Of a stretch of DNA of 18,496 bases, positions 6,568 to 14,267 are shown piece after piece. The notes under the pieces are model-generated. The model made no database searches. It had not been told where the DNA came from and saw nothing but the letters and a program-made list of their open reading frames with translations. How positions within the stretch are numbered: position 1 is the first letter of the stretch; each line of letters starts with the position of its first letter. Location of the stretch: NCBI GenBank assembly GCA_039810485.1, contig JBDHXA010000055.1, positions 1 to 18,496 on the forward strand, read 5' to 3'. A program made the position numbers and the translations under genes. The stretch is from JADZAA01 sp039810485 (GTDB lineage Bacteria > Bacteroidota > Ignavibacteria > Kapaibacteriales > UBA961).

Positions 6568-8181
6568 ATGAAATTGTCGCTTAGCTTGCAAACATCGCTG
6601 CTGCAAACTCTGACGCCGCAACAGATTCAATATTTAAAATTATTGCAGCTGCCTATATTGCAATTTGAGCAGCATTTGCGGCAAGAGATTGAAGAAAATC
6701 CGATGCTCGAAGAAATTGACGAGTTAGGAGAGCTTTCTGACGCAAAAGATGAATCGGACGACTTTGCTTATGGAGAAATTCTCCGTGACAATTATTCTGA
6801 CTATGAGCATCATGAGAATAGTGTAGAATTGAATGCTTCCTCCATGCTAAATGAAGATGTGTATCTTAATGAAGCAAAAGATCCCTTCGATTTCTATGAA
6901 GCTGCATGGCAGGATAATTTGCCATCTCAGAATCGCGATGATGAAGATGATGACGGCGGCTGGCAAATAAAAGAAGTAGAAACGTTTGCCGATGAACTTA
7001 ATGCTCAATTGCTTCTTTTGCCGCTGGACAAAGATATGCTGTACGTCGGTCAATTCCTCATTGGTATGTTGGATGACGACGGGTATTTAAGAGTTGATAT
7101 GCCCACTTTGCTAAGTGAAATTAATCGCATTCGAGACGAAGAGTACGATGATGCGACTGATGAATGGCGGTTGCGTCGCGCTACAGCATTAGAAAAAGAA
7201 GAGGTTTTCACAGAAACCCAACCAGAAAATCCTCGCAATATTACGTCTGATAATTTAGAAACTATGCTAGAGCATATTCGCCGTCTTGACCCGCCCGGCA
7301 TAGGAGCGCGTTCGATACAAGAATGTTTGCTGGCTCAGTTAGAAATAATTCCTCGCCCAACTGAAGCGCAAAAACGAGCAAAACTCATATTGACTAAATG
7401 TTACGATGCTTTTGTAATGAAGCATTATCATATTATGCTTCGCCGTTTAAATATCAATGAAGAGGAATTACGCGACGCCTTGGAAATTATACTGCGTCTA
7501 AACCCAAAACCAGGCTATGGCGGCGAAATTGGCGGAGTTGGCACTATCATTCCTGATTTTGTCGTTCGCTACGACGATGACGAGCAAGATATTTTCATTT
7601 CTATCAATGACAATCGTATGCCGTCGCTAAAAGTTAATAATCTGTACGAACGATTGAAAAGTGAAGCAAAGGCAAAAAATTATTCTAAAGAGACAAAACT
7701 TTGGATGAGAAAAAAATACGATGACGCAAAATTTCTTTTGCAGGCAATCAAGCAGCGTAAAATTACGATGACAAAGGTTATGACCGGCATTGCAGGATTG
7801 CAGCGCGATTTTTTTATTGAAGGGCCAAATTCCATAAAACCTCTTATTTATAAAGATGTGGCCGATGTTACTGGATTAGATATTTCGACTGTTTGCCGTA
7901 TTGTAAATGGCAAATTTGCTCAAACTGACTACGGAACTTTTGAAATGCGATATTTTTTTAGCGAAGCATTGCCAACCGACGACGGAGAAGAAGTTTCTAC
8001 GCGGTTAGTTAAGCAAAAAATAAAAGAATTGATAGATAAAGAGCCAAAAGGCAAGCCATACAGCGACGACAAAGTAACAAAAGAGCTTAAAAAACAAGGA
8101 TTCAACGTTGCACGGCGCACAATAGCAAAATATCGGGAACAAATGCGAATTCCCGTTGCACGATTAAGAAAAGAACTATGA
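6568..8181 (+). CDS. rpoN: RNA polymerase sigma-54 factor
   Basis: 537 residues; typical length is 430-500. Region I: SLQTSLLQTLTPQQIQ (6-21) and LLQLP then EIEENPMLEE (40-49), the Gln/Leu-rich segment that contacts activators and the -12 site. Region II is acidic and longer than usual (about 50-135 and 186-225), explaining the extra length. The core-binding region includes RRLDPPGIGARSIQECL (238-254) and LNPKPGYG (311-318). The DNA-binding part carries an HTH near 428-447 (KDVADVTGLDISTVCRI), FEMRYFF (458-464) and the RpoN box ARRTIAKYR (515-523), which reads the -24 element. Sigma-54 needs AAA+ activators to open promoters; none is encoded in this window. GAGGG (6556-6560) is a reasonable ribosome site for the ATG at 6568. 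Confidence 0.95.
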   Translation: MKLSLSLQTSLLQTLTPQQIQYLKLLQLPILQFEQHLRQEIEENPMLEEIDELGELSDAKDESDDFAYGEILRDNYSDYEHHENSVELNASSMLNEDVYLNEAKDPFDFYEAAWQDNLPSQNRDDEDDDGGWQIKEVETFADELNAQLLLLPLDKDMLYVGQFLIGMLDDDGYLRVDMPTLLSEINRIRDEEYDDATDEWRLRRATALEKEEVFTETQPENPRNITSDNLETMLEHIRRLDPPGIGARSIQECLLAQLEIIPRPTEAQKRAKLILTKCYDAFVMKHYHIMLRRLNINEEELRDALEIILRLNPKPGYGGEIGGVGTIIPDFVVRYDDDEQDIFISINDNRMPSLKVNNLYERLKSEAKAKNYSKETKLWMRKKYDDAKFLLQAIKQRKITMTKVMTGIAGLQRDFFIEGPNSIKPLIYKDVADVTGLDISTVCRIVNGKFAQTDYGTFEMRYFFSEALPTDDGEEVSTRLVKQKIKELIDKEPKGKPYSDDKVTKELKKQGFNVARRTIAKYREQMRIPVARLRKEL

Positions 8182-8236
8182 GTATTGTTGTTGGCTGTCT
8201 TGCGTTAGCATAGAACAATTAAAGATAGGAGAGAGT

Positions 8237-9373
8237 GTGAGCTTTACTTCGCTGTTAGCAAAATCGGATGCGTTAGTGCGACCTCTTGGGGTGCGTGTTT
8301 CTCCAAAATTAAGCGTTAGGTTTTACTCGGCAGCGCGCAGGTATTTTCTGAAATGCCATGAGAAAGACAGCATAGAAAAGAGCATGATTATTCCTTCTGA
8401 ATTGTCGCGAACTCTTTGGGGAATACAATTTCGCGCTCCAATTTTTAATGCTGCTGGAATATACAAAAACGGAGCCGGTTATGCTTGGTGCAGTTCAATC
8501 GGCGCAGGAGCATATTTGGCCGGCACAACCACTTCATTGGCAAGAAAAGGAAACTCGCGCAATTCCACATATTTGCCATTCGCTCCTTACCCACAGTCTC
8601 ATGCTGCGTCTAATTGGCTTGGGCTGCCAAACGAAGGCCACGCAAAGACAGCTAAAATTCTTTCTTCGATTCCGCGTGTTGCCGGATGTCCAATTGGCGT
8701 TAGCGTCGCTCTCGATCCTCTCGCGTCATTCGAAACCGCTGTGACAGGATTAGCAGAGGGCTTGTCGCAGTATCAGAGCGCAGGGGTAGATTTTATTGAA
8801 TTAAATGAAAGCTGCCCAAATACGGAGGAAAATTCAAATATTGCTCATTCTGCTACGATGGATGAGTTGTTTATGCGGCTTGATGAAGTATCTAAGAATT
8901 TTTTGAAAAAGCGAAATCGCTCTCTGCCGGTTATTGTCAAGTTCACGAATGATACGAACAGTGAGTCAGTTCCGTATTTGATTGACACTTTGATTGCGCT
9001 TGGATATGACGGAGTAAATTTTGGAAACACATCAACGGACTACGCATGCTGCAAATCGGCTATTCTAAAAAGCGAGCAAAAAATTTATGATTATTTTACC
9101 GGCACTTTTGGCGGCGGAATAAGCGGCAGGCCGCTTGCATCGCGATCTCTAATGCTTACGAAGACCGCAGCGGCGGCGCTTGAAGCAAAACCTTCGCGCC
9201 ATGAATTTCATATTATTCGCACCGGAGGCATAGAAACTGCAGCCGATATAAGCGAATCACTAAAAGCCGGGGCGTCGTTAACCGAATGGTTTACAGGATA
9301 TTTTGAAAATTTTTCAAAATATGGCGAAAAGGTTTACTTGCGTATATGCCAAGAATTATTAGAGCTTCTATAG
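8237..9373 (+). CDS. pyrD: Dihydroorotate dehydrogenase-like flavoprotein
   Basis: 378 residues from a GTG at 8237, chosen because AGGAGAG (8227-8233) sits just upstream. TIM-barrel DHODH motifs are present: FNAAGIYKNG (70-79), ELNESCPNTEE (188-198), IVKFTND (233-239), GVNFGNTSTDY (259-269), GGGISGRPL (292-300) and RTGGIETAADI (328-338) with KAGASL (343-348). The enzyme oxidises dihydroorotate to orotate in pyrimidine synthesis using FMN. The N-terminal extension of about 60 residues and the overall length resemble class 2 (membrane, quinone-linked) enzymes. The catalytic base in the SCPN motif is Cys193, as in class 1, where class 2 normally has Ser. Assignment to pyrimidine synthesis rather than a DHODH-like paralogue is therefore probable but not certain. 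It lies 55 nt after rpoN and converges on cmk, overlapping it by 6 bp. Confidence 0.8.
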   Translation: MSFTSLLAKSDALVRPLGVRVSPKLSVRFYSAARRYFLKCHEKDSIEKSMIIPSELSRTLWGIQFRAPIFNAAGIYKNGAGYAWCSSIGAGAYLAGTTTSLARKGNSRNSTYLPFAPYPQSHAASNWLGLPNEGHAKTAKILSSIPRVAGCPIGVSVALDPLASFETAVTGLAEGLSQYQSAGVDFIELNESCPNTEENSNIAHSATMDELFMRLDEVSKNFLKKRNRSLPVIVKFTNDTNSESVPYLIDTLIALGYDGVNFGNTSTDYACCKSAILKSEQKIYDYFTGTFGGGISGRPLASRSLMLTKTAAAALEAKPSRHEFHIIRTGGIETAADISESLKAGASLTEWFTGYFENFSKYGEKVYLRICQELLELL

Positions 9374-10045
9374 CAAATTCTTTGAGTGAAGTATTGTCAG
9401 GATTTTCTCTACTTGGTCGTTTATGGATAATTCTGATGTGTCAATTTCAATTGCATCGTCAGCTTTGCGAAGCGGACTTTCACTGCGGTTTTGGTCAAAT
9501 TGATCGCGCTCTTCCAGAGTATGAGCAATTTCTGAAGGGTCGGATTGATTGCCATTGACTGTAATTTCGGCGGCTCGCCGCTGTGCTCGCGCTTCTATCG
9601 AAGCAGTCATGTAGATTTTAACATCGGCATTAGGGAAAACTATTGTTCCTATGTCTCTGCCGTCCATGACGACGCTTTCGCTGTTTGCAAATGCTCGCTG
9701 CATTGCCACAAGCCGTTTGCGCACTTCCGGCAGCGAGCTGACAAAGCTGACGTAGGCGGTAACTTCCGATGACCGTATCTCATGTGATACATCGTTGTTA
9801 TTCAAATAAGTTCGCTGTCCTTCATCCGAATGTTCTAATCTGATTTCTAACGTTTCGAGCAAGTTGTTGATAAGCAATGAATTGTTGGCCGCTTTTGCAT
9901 GAAGCGCGGCAAGAGTTACAGCGCGATACATAGCGCCCGAGTCAATATAGGTTATGCCAAGCCGCCGAGCAAGCAGCCGCGCTGTTGTAGATTTTCCAGA
10001 GCCGGCCAGACCATCTATGGCAATTATATAGTTATGAGTTCCCAA
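9368..10045 (-). CDS. cmk: Cytidylate kinase
   Basis: 225 residues from the TTG at 10043-10045, matching the usual length of about 220-230. It phosphorylates CMP and dCMP with ATP. The Walker A GLAGSGKS (12-19) is followed by RLGITYIDSGAMYRA, the NMP-binding DGRDIGT, a VFPNADVKIYM strand and the lid RDQFDQNRSESPL. A second in-frame TTG at 10129 would add 28 residues unlike the family and would overlap the start of the divergent glycosyltransferase gene, so I prefer the shorter form. Neither TTG has a good ribosome site. Convergent with pyrD: the two stop codons are adjacent (CTA complement at 9368-9370, TAG at 9371-9373), leaving no room for a terminator between them. Confidence 0.9.
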   Translation of the reverse strand: MGTHNYIIAIDGLAGSGKSTTARLLARRLGITYIDSGAMYRAVTLAALHAKAANNSLLINNLLETLEIRLEHSDEGQRTYLNNNDVSHEIRSSEVTAYVSFVSSLPEVRKRLVAMQRAFANSESVVMDGRDIGTIVFPNADVKIYMTASIEARAQRRAAEITVNGNQSDPSEIAHTLEERDQFDQNRSESPLRKADDAIEIDTSELSINDQVEKILTILHSKNLL

Positions 10046-10069
10046 GATAAAGTTGAGCAGATAAAATGG

Positions 10070-10077
10070 TATCTTTG
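10070..10077 (+). promoter_or_regulatory. Possible Bacteroidota -7 element for the glycosyltransferase-accA genes
   Basis: TATCTTTG matches TAnnTTTG and lies 35 nt ahead of the ATG at 10113, in the 67-nt gap between cmk and the glycosyltransferase gene. A TTG at 10053-10055 is only 14 nt upstream, shorter than the usual spacing, so the -33 match is poor. Confidence 0.35.
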
Positions 10078-10112
10078 CGCCTAATAAATAATATGCTTTA
10101 TTGCGATAAGTA

Positions 10113-12110
10113 ATGATTATTTCCGACAAAAATACGAAGCTGTCCGTATCTGTTGTGATTGTAAATTACAATGTAAAGGATTTTTTGGTACAAGCAATAC
10201 GATCGCTTGAAGCAGCCGCAGCGCATATTGACATCGAGATAATTGTGGTTGATAATAATTCATCCGACGGTTCAGTTCCATATTTACGCGCATTATTTCC
10301 ATCGGTGCATTTTATCGAATCTCCTGAAAATATTGGGTTTGGACGCGCAAATAATATTGGCATTAGCTCTGCCCGCGCCGATTATGCGCTTTTGTTAAAC
10401 CCCGACACAATTGTTGCCGAAGATACTCTCGAAACAATGGTTGCGTATCTTGATGGCCGTCCTGAAGTTGGAATAGCCGGCTGCAAAGTTATCAATCCTG
10501 ACGGCACATTCCAATTTGCCTGTCGCCGCGGATTTCCTACTCCTTGGGCAAGCTTTTGCAAACTCTTTGGATTGCAGTCGCTTTTTCCTCGCTCGCCATT
10601 ATTTGCCCAATACAATCAGACGTTTCGTAGCGAAGATGAATCGTATGACGTTGATGCTCTTATTGGCGCATTTATGTTCTGCAGAACGCAAGTATTGCGC
10701 GATATCGGCGGTTTCGATACTGACTTTTTTATGTATGCCGAAGATATTGATCTGTGTTTTCGCGCTCAAAAAGCCGGCTGGAAAGTAGCATATTATCCTG
10801 CAACAACAATAGTGCATTTCAAAGGTGAAAGCACACGTCGCAGTTCTATGAATGAAGTGCGCGTTTTCTATGAAGCAATGACAATATTTGCCCGCAAACA
10901 TTATGGAAAATCACGGCTGCTGTTGATATTTCTTCGAATAGGCATTGAGTTAAGAGCGGCCATTGCTTATTTAAAAAAACGCCTTAGAGTAATAACTGCA
11001 ATCTTAACCGATGCTGCAATTCTTGAAGCATCGCTCTTGACTGCCACTAAAATCAGGTTTGATAAATTTTTCTACTATCCGCTTGACGCTTCGTCAATCG
11101 TATTTTCTGTGCCGATGCTTATTGCGCTGTGTTCTATTGCAGCCTGCGGCGGTTACAGCAGCAAAAAGAAAACACAGTTTCGCACATTCCTTATGGGAAT
11201 GATGGTTTCTTTTTTCATACTGTCTTCGCTGACGAATTTTTTTAAGAATTATGCCTACAGCCGCGGCATTATTCTGATGTTGACAGGTTTTGGCATTATC
11301 GGCGGATTATTGTCGCGAATGGCTTGGTCGCTTTATGATAAAACAATTGGACGAGAATCGGATAGGCGCATTATCGTGATAGGAACTACATTCGATGCTG
11401 CTTCGATTATAGAAGCATTGCGGACTGCAGAAACGAGAAATGCTCATATTGTGGGAATTGTGGCTGTCAAAAATGATGAAAGTGTTTCTACGTTTTCCGG
11501 ACTGCCAATTATCGGTCATATTGACTATTTATCTAAGATTTTGATTGAACACGACATACATGAAGTCATCGTTGCAGAATCATCTTTACCTAAATACGAG
11601 ATAATGAGATTGGCCGGAAATTCTGCAACGGCAACAGTACGGTTTCATGCTGCACAGGAATACGAAGATGTTGTCATTTCACGCATAGTAAATGAAGTGG
11701 CCGGCATTGAAATGAATATCCCGCGAGCTAATCTATTATTGTTTCGCTACCGGCTTTTAAAGCGTATTAGCGATATTGTTATTGCTTTATTTATGTTGAC
11801 AATTGGTTTGCCCGTTGTAATTTTGCTGGCGAAAAGTCGAAAAACTACATTGTCTGATTTTATTGATGTTTTGCTTGGAAGGTGCTCTGTTGTCGGTTTT
11901 TATTCGATGGCAGGATATTCGCCAATTGCAGGGAAACAGGGTGTTACCGGATTGGCTCAAATTGCTCGTCCTGAAACGCTTGCTAGGCAAACAATTATTC
12001 GGCTAAATGATTATTACGCAGAGTATTATTCACCTGCGCTCGACGCAGATATTATTATAAAGCATCTATTTCGACGGAAAAATAATGGCACAAATTATAC
12101 TCGACTTTGA
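10113..12110 (+). CDS. GT2 glycosyltransferase fused to a degenerate polyprenyl-phosphate glycosyl-1-phosphate transferase
   Basis: 665 residues. Residues about 10-265 are a family 2 glycosyltransferase of the rhamnosyltransferase type: SVVIVNYN (13-20), IVVDNNSSDGS (44-54), NIGFGRANNIG (73-83), LLLNPDT (93-99) and FFMYAEDIDLCFR (205-217). Three hydrophobic segments (about 326-347, 358-377, 384-401) and a Rossmann-like domain (RRIIVIGTTFDAASII, 418-433, to about 525) follow, as in WbaP/WcaJ-type phosphoglycosyltransferases. Residues 548-572 look like their membrane hairpin (LLKRISDIVIALF). After that the domain is cut down. The segment that should hold KFRSM is missing, the Asp-Glu dyad position reads Thr578-Thr579, and the text resumes at DVLLGRCSVVG (585-595) and GVTGLAQI (610-617). 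The C-terminal half is therefore probably not catalytic. The GT2 half looks active and probably builds a surface polysaccharide at the inner membrane. It overlaps accA by 26 nt. Confidence 0.85.
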   Translation: MIISDKNTKLSVSVVIVNYNVKDFLVQAIRSLEAAAAHIDIEIIVVDNNSSDGSVPYLRALFPSVHFIESPENIGFGRANNIGISSARADYALLLNPDTIVAEDTLETMVAYLDGRPEVGIAGCKVINPDGTFQFACRRGFPTPWASFCKLFGLQSLFPRSPLFAQYNQTFRSEDESYDVDALIGAFMFCRTQVLRDIGGFDTDFFMYAEDIDLCFRAQKAGWKVAYYPATTIVHFKGESTRRSSMNEVRVFYEAMTIFARKHYGKSRLLLIFLRIGIELRAAIAYLKKRLRVITAILTDAAILEASLLTATKIRFDKFFYYPLDASSIVFSVPMLIALCSIAACGGYSSKKKTQFRTFLMGMMVSFFILSSLTNFFKNYAYSRGIILMLTGFGIIGGLLSRMAWSLYDKTIGRESDRRIIVIGTTFDAASIIEALRTAETRNAHIVGIVAVKNDESVSTFSGLPIIGHIDYLSKILIEHDIHEVIVAESSLPKYEIMRLAGNSATATVRFHAAQEYEDVVISRIVNEVAGIEMNIPRANLLLFRYRLLKRISDIVIALFMLTIGLPVVILLAKSRKTTLSDFIDVLLGRCSVVGFYSMAGYSPIAGKQGVTGLAQIARPETLARQTIIRLNDYYAEYYSPALDADIIIKHLFRRKNNGTNYTRL

Positions 12111-13038
12111 AAAACCGGTATTAGAGCTAGAAAAGAAAATTGAAGAAATGCGAGCACTTGCCGGAACGCTCGATATTTCCGAGCAGACACTTGAGCTTGA
12201 AGGTAAAGTTGAAGAGCTGCGCTTGGATATTTACCGCAATTTAACGCGCTGGCAGCGTGTGCAGATTGCTCGTCATCCCGACAGACCTTATACGTTGGAT
12301 TATTGCCAAAACACATTTGTCGGCTTCACTGAATTGCACGGCGATAGAATGTTTCGCAATGATCCAGCCATTGTAGGCGGTTTTGCAGCTCTTGGGAAGT
12401 ATAATGTAATGCTTATCGGGCATCAAAAGGGAAGAGATACAAAATCTAATGTTTATAGAAATTTTGGCATGCCCAATCCCGAAGGTTATCGCAAAGCAAA
12501 GCGGCTGATGCTATTAGCTGAAAAATTTAATAAGCCGATAATATGCATGCTCGATACGCAGGGAGCATATCCCGGAATTGAAGCCGAAGACAGAGGCCAG
12601 GCAAATGCGATAGCTGAAAATCTGCTGCTTATGTCGTCGCTGCGAGTGCCAATTATTATTGTTGTTATTGGCGAGGGTGCTTCTGGCGGCGCTTTGGGAA
12701 TCGGTGTTGGGAATCGAATTTTAATGTTAGAAAATGCGTGGTATTCCGTCATTGCGCCCGAATCTTGCTCCAGCATTTTATGGCGCAGCTGGGATTTCAA
12801 AGAGCAGGCGGCAGAAGCATTGCAATTGACTGCGCCAGACCTCGTTGCGCAAGGAATAGTCGACCGCATTATTCCAGAGCCGATTGGCGGCGCTCATCGT
12901 TCGCCAAGTGAAATATATCAAACGGTTCACGATGTACTGCTTGAAGAATTAGATGCGTTAACAATTCTAACCAAAGAAGAGCTTGTAGCTCATCGGCGCG
13001 AAAAATTTGCTAAAATGGGCGTTTGGAATGAAGAATGA
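12085..13038 (+). CDS. accA: Acetyl-CoA carboxylase carboxyltransferase subunit alpha
   Basis: 317 residues against 319 in E. coli. It forms the carboxyltransferase with AccD, passing carboxybiotin's CO2 to acetyl-CoA to make malonyl-CoA, the first step of fatty-acid synthesis. Motifs run in order: LDFEKPVLELEKKIEEM (6-22), ARHPDRPYTLDY (62-73), LHGDRMF, VGGFAALG, IGHQKGRDTKSN (about 111-122), NFGMPNPEGYRKA, LDTQGAYPGIEAEDRGQ (P to Q against the usual DTPGAYPG), VIGEGASGGALGIGVG, APESCSSILW and IPEPIGGAHR. The gene starts inside the 3' end of the glycosyltransferase gene (26-nt overlap), implying translational coupling. No accD is present in the window. Confidence 0.95.
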   Translation: MAQIILDFEKPVLELEKKIEEMRALAGTLDISEQTLELEGKVEELRLDIYRNLTRWQRVQIARHPDRPYTLDYCQNTFVGFTELHGDRMFRNDPAIVGGFAALGKYNVMLIGHQKGRDTKSNVYRNFGMPNPEGYRKAKRLMLLAEKFNKPIICMLDTQGAYPGIEAEDRGQANAIAENLLLMSSLRVPIIIVVIGEGASGGALGIGVGNRILMLENAWYSVIAPESCSSILWRSWDFKEQAAEALQLTAPDLVAQGIVDRIIPEPIGGAHRSPSEIYQTVHDVLLEELDALTILTKEELVAHRREKFAKMGVWNEE

Positions 13039-13082
13039 AAAATATTCGCTCCGGACTTAGATAAACTGTTTTAAAATAATTT

Positions 13083-13090
13083 TAAATTTG
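13083..13090 (+). promoter_or_regulatory. Possible -7 element for the SPFH gene
   Basis: TAAATTTG fits TAnnTTTG and lies in the 127-nt gap after accA, about 75 nt before the start at 13166. No clear -33 TTTG is visible, and the surroundings are AT-rich, so a chance match is possible. Confidence 0.25.
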
Positions 13091-13165
13091 CAGTCGCTAA
13101 AATCAATTTTCTGCAAAACATAGTAAATTAATTAAATATTTTTTCATTTGCTTGAGGAGCTTGTC

Positions 13166-14092
13166 TTGGAACTTATTTTAGTTGTTGCAGTTTTGTTGTT
13201 TATTCTCATTTTAGGCTCTTTCCGAACTGTGCCGCAAGGAATGGTTTCTATTATTACGATGTTTGGAAAATATCGTCGCGTGCTGTATCCCGGGCTTAAT
13301 TTTAAATTGCCGATCATCGAGAAAATTTACAAACGCATATCGGTACAAAATCGCTCGATAGAGCTTGACTTTCAGTCAATTACATTTGATCAGGCAAATG
13401 TGTATTTTAAAGCGCTTCTGTTATACGCAGTTGTAGATCAGGAAGAAACAACAATAAAGAGCGTAGCGTTCAAATTCGTGGACGAGCGCAGCTTTATGCA
13501 GGCGCTTATTCGCACAGTAGAAGGCACGGTGCGAAGCTTTGTAGCCACCAAAAAACAAGCAGAAATACTGTCGCTTCGTCGGGAAATTGTGCAGGCGGTA
13601 AAGCTGCAGCTTGACGAGCAGCTGGAGGAATGGGGCTATCATCTTATTGACCTGCAAATGAATGATATTACATTTGACGAGGCAATAGTCCAATCTATGG
13701 CTCGCGTGGTGGCGTCCAATAATTTGAAAGCGGCAGCCGAGAATGAAGGTCAGGCACTTTTAATCACCAAGACAAAACAAGCCGAAGCAGAAGGGAACGC
13801 CATAAAAATAGCAGCAACCGCCGAGCGCGAAGCTGCGCAATTACGCGGTCAAGGCGTGGCATTGTTCCGTGAAGAAGTTGCGAAAGGTATGTCGCAAGCC
13901 ATGAGAGAAATGGAACAAGCAAATTTAAGCGCATCTGTAATATTGTTTTCGATGTGGACAGAAGCTGTGAAAAATTTTGCTGAAAATGGCAAAGGCAATG
14001 TTATCTTTCTTGACGGATCTTCGCAAGGAATGATGCGCACTTTACAAAATCTCATGGAGCTGAATGGCGGAGGCTTCGAGAAAGAAAACTAA
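13166..14092 (+). CDS. SPFH/Band 7 (stomatin-like) membrane protein
   Basis: 308 residues. I place the start at TTG 13166, because GAGGAG (13154-13159) lies 6 nt upstream; another in-frame TTG at 13148 would put that site inside the gene. A single N-terminal membrane helix (about residues 2-17, rich in Val/Leu/Ile) is followed by the SPFH domain. This carries the family features GSFRTVPQGMVSIITMFGKY, YPGLNFKLPII, SVQNRSIELDFQSITFD, ALIRTVEGTVRSFVAT and EEWGYHLIDLQMNDI. An Ala/Glu/Lys-rich coiled coil (about 187-250) comes next, then a C-terminal hydrophobic patch (SASVILFSMW). Such proteins form large oligomeric rings or lipid microdomains in the inner membrane. The common partner NfeD is not adjacent. 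It follows accA in the same direction and may be in the same operon. Confidence 0.85.
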   Translation: MELILVVAVLLFILILGSFRTVPQGMVSIITMFGKYRRVLYPGLNFKLPIIEKIYKRISVQNRSIELDFQSITFDQANVYFKALLLYAVVDQEETTIKSVAFKFVDERSFMQALIRTVEGTVRSFVATKKQAEILSLRREIVQAVKLQLDEQLEEWGYHLIDLQMNDITFDEAIVQSMARVVASNNLKAAAENEGQALLITKTKQAEAEGNAIKIAATAEREAAQLRGQGVALFREEVAKGMSQAMREMEQANLSASVILFSMWTEAVKNFAENGKGNVIFLDGSSQGMMRTLQNLMELNGGGFEKEN

Positions 14093-14140
14093 GTGAAAGC
14101 GCGCTGAAATCGAATTGTAAATTAGCATGTATTCTGTTGA

Positions 14141-14188
14141 AGACATTAGAATAGAAATAATACTGCGCTTATTTTTATTCTAGTGTCT
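14141..14188 (+). other. 20-bp RNA stem-loop downstream of the SPFH gene
   Basis: Arms 14141-14160 and 14169-14188 with an 8-nt loop. Eighteen positions are Watson-Crick and the other two are G-U wobbles when read as plus-strand RNA; the same positions would be A-C mismatches on the minus strand. This strand asymmetry points to a plus-strand RNA structure. It begins 48 nt after the SPFH stop. There is no U-run after it, so it is a candidate 3'-end stabiliser or a small repeat element rather than a standard terminator. Confidence 0.7.
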
Positions 14189-14222
14189 ATTTAAGGCAGT
14201 AATATGCTGTCTTGCATGTACA

Positions 14223-14267
14223 ACAACTAAGGTAATAGTTTATTATAGTGGCTATTAAAATAGTTGT
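14223..14267 (+). other. Second stem-loop in the SPFH 3' region
   Basis: ACAACTA (14223-14229) pairs with TAGTTGT (14261-14267), and inside it TAATAG pairs with CTATTA across a symmetric 3x3 internal loop (AGG opposite AAA). It lies 34 nt after the longer stem. The sequence is AT-rich, so chance is more likely than for the first hairpin. Confidence 0.4.

Noticed and set aside
13148..13165. Upstream TTG start for the SPFH protein
   Set aside because: It would put the GAGGAG ribosome site inside the gene. TTG at 13166 has ideal spacing to it.
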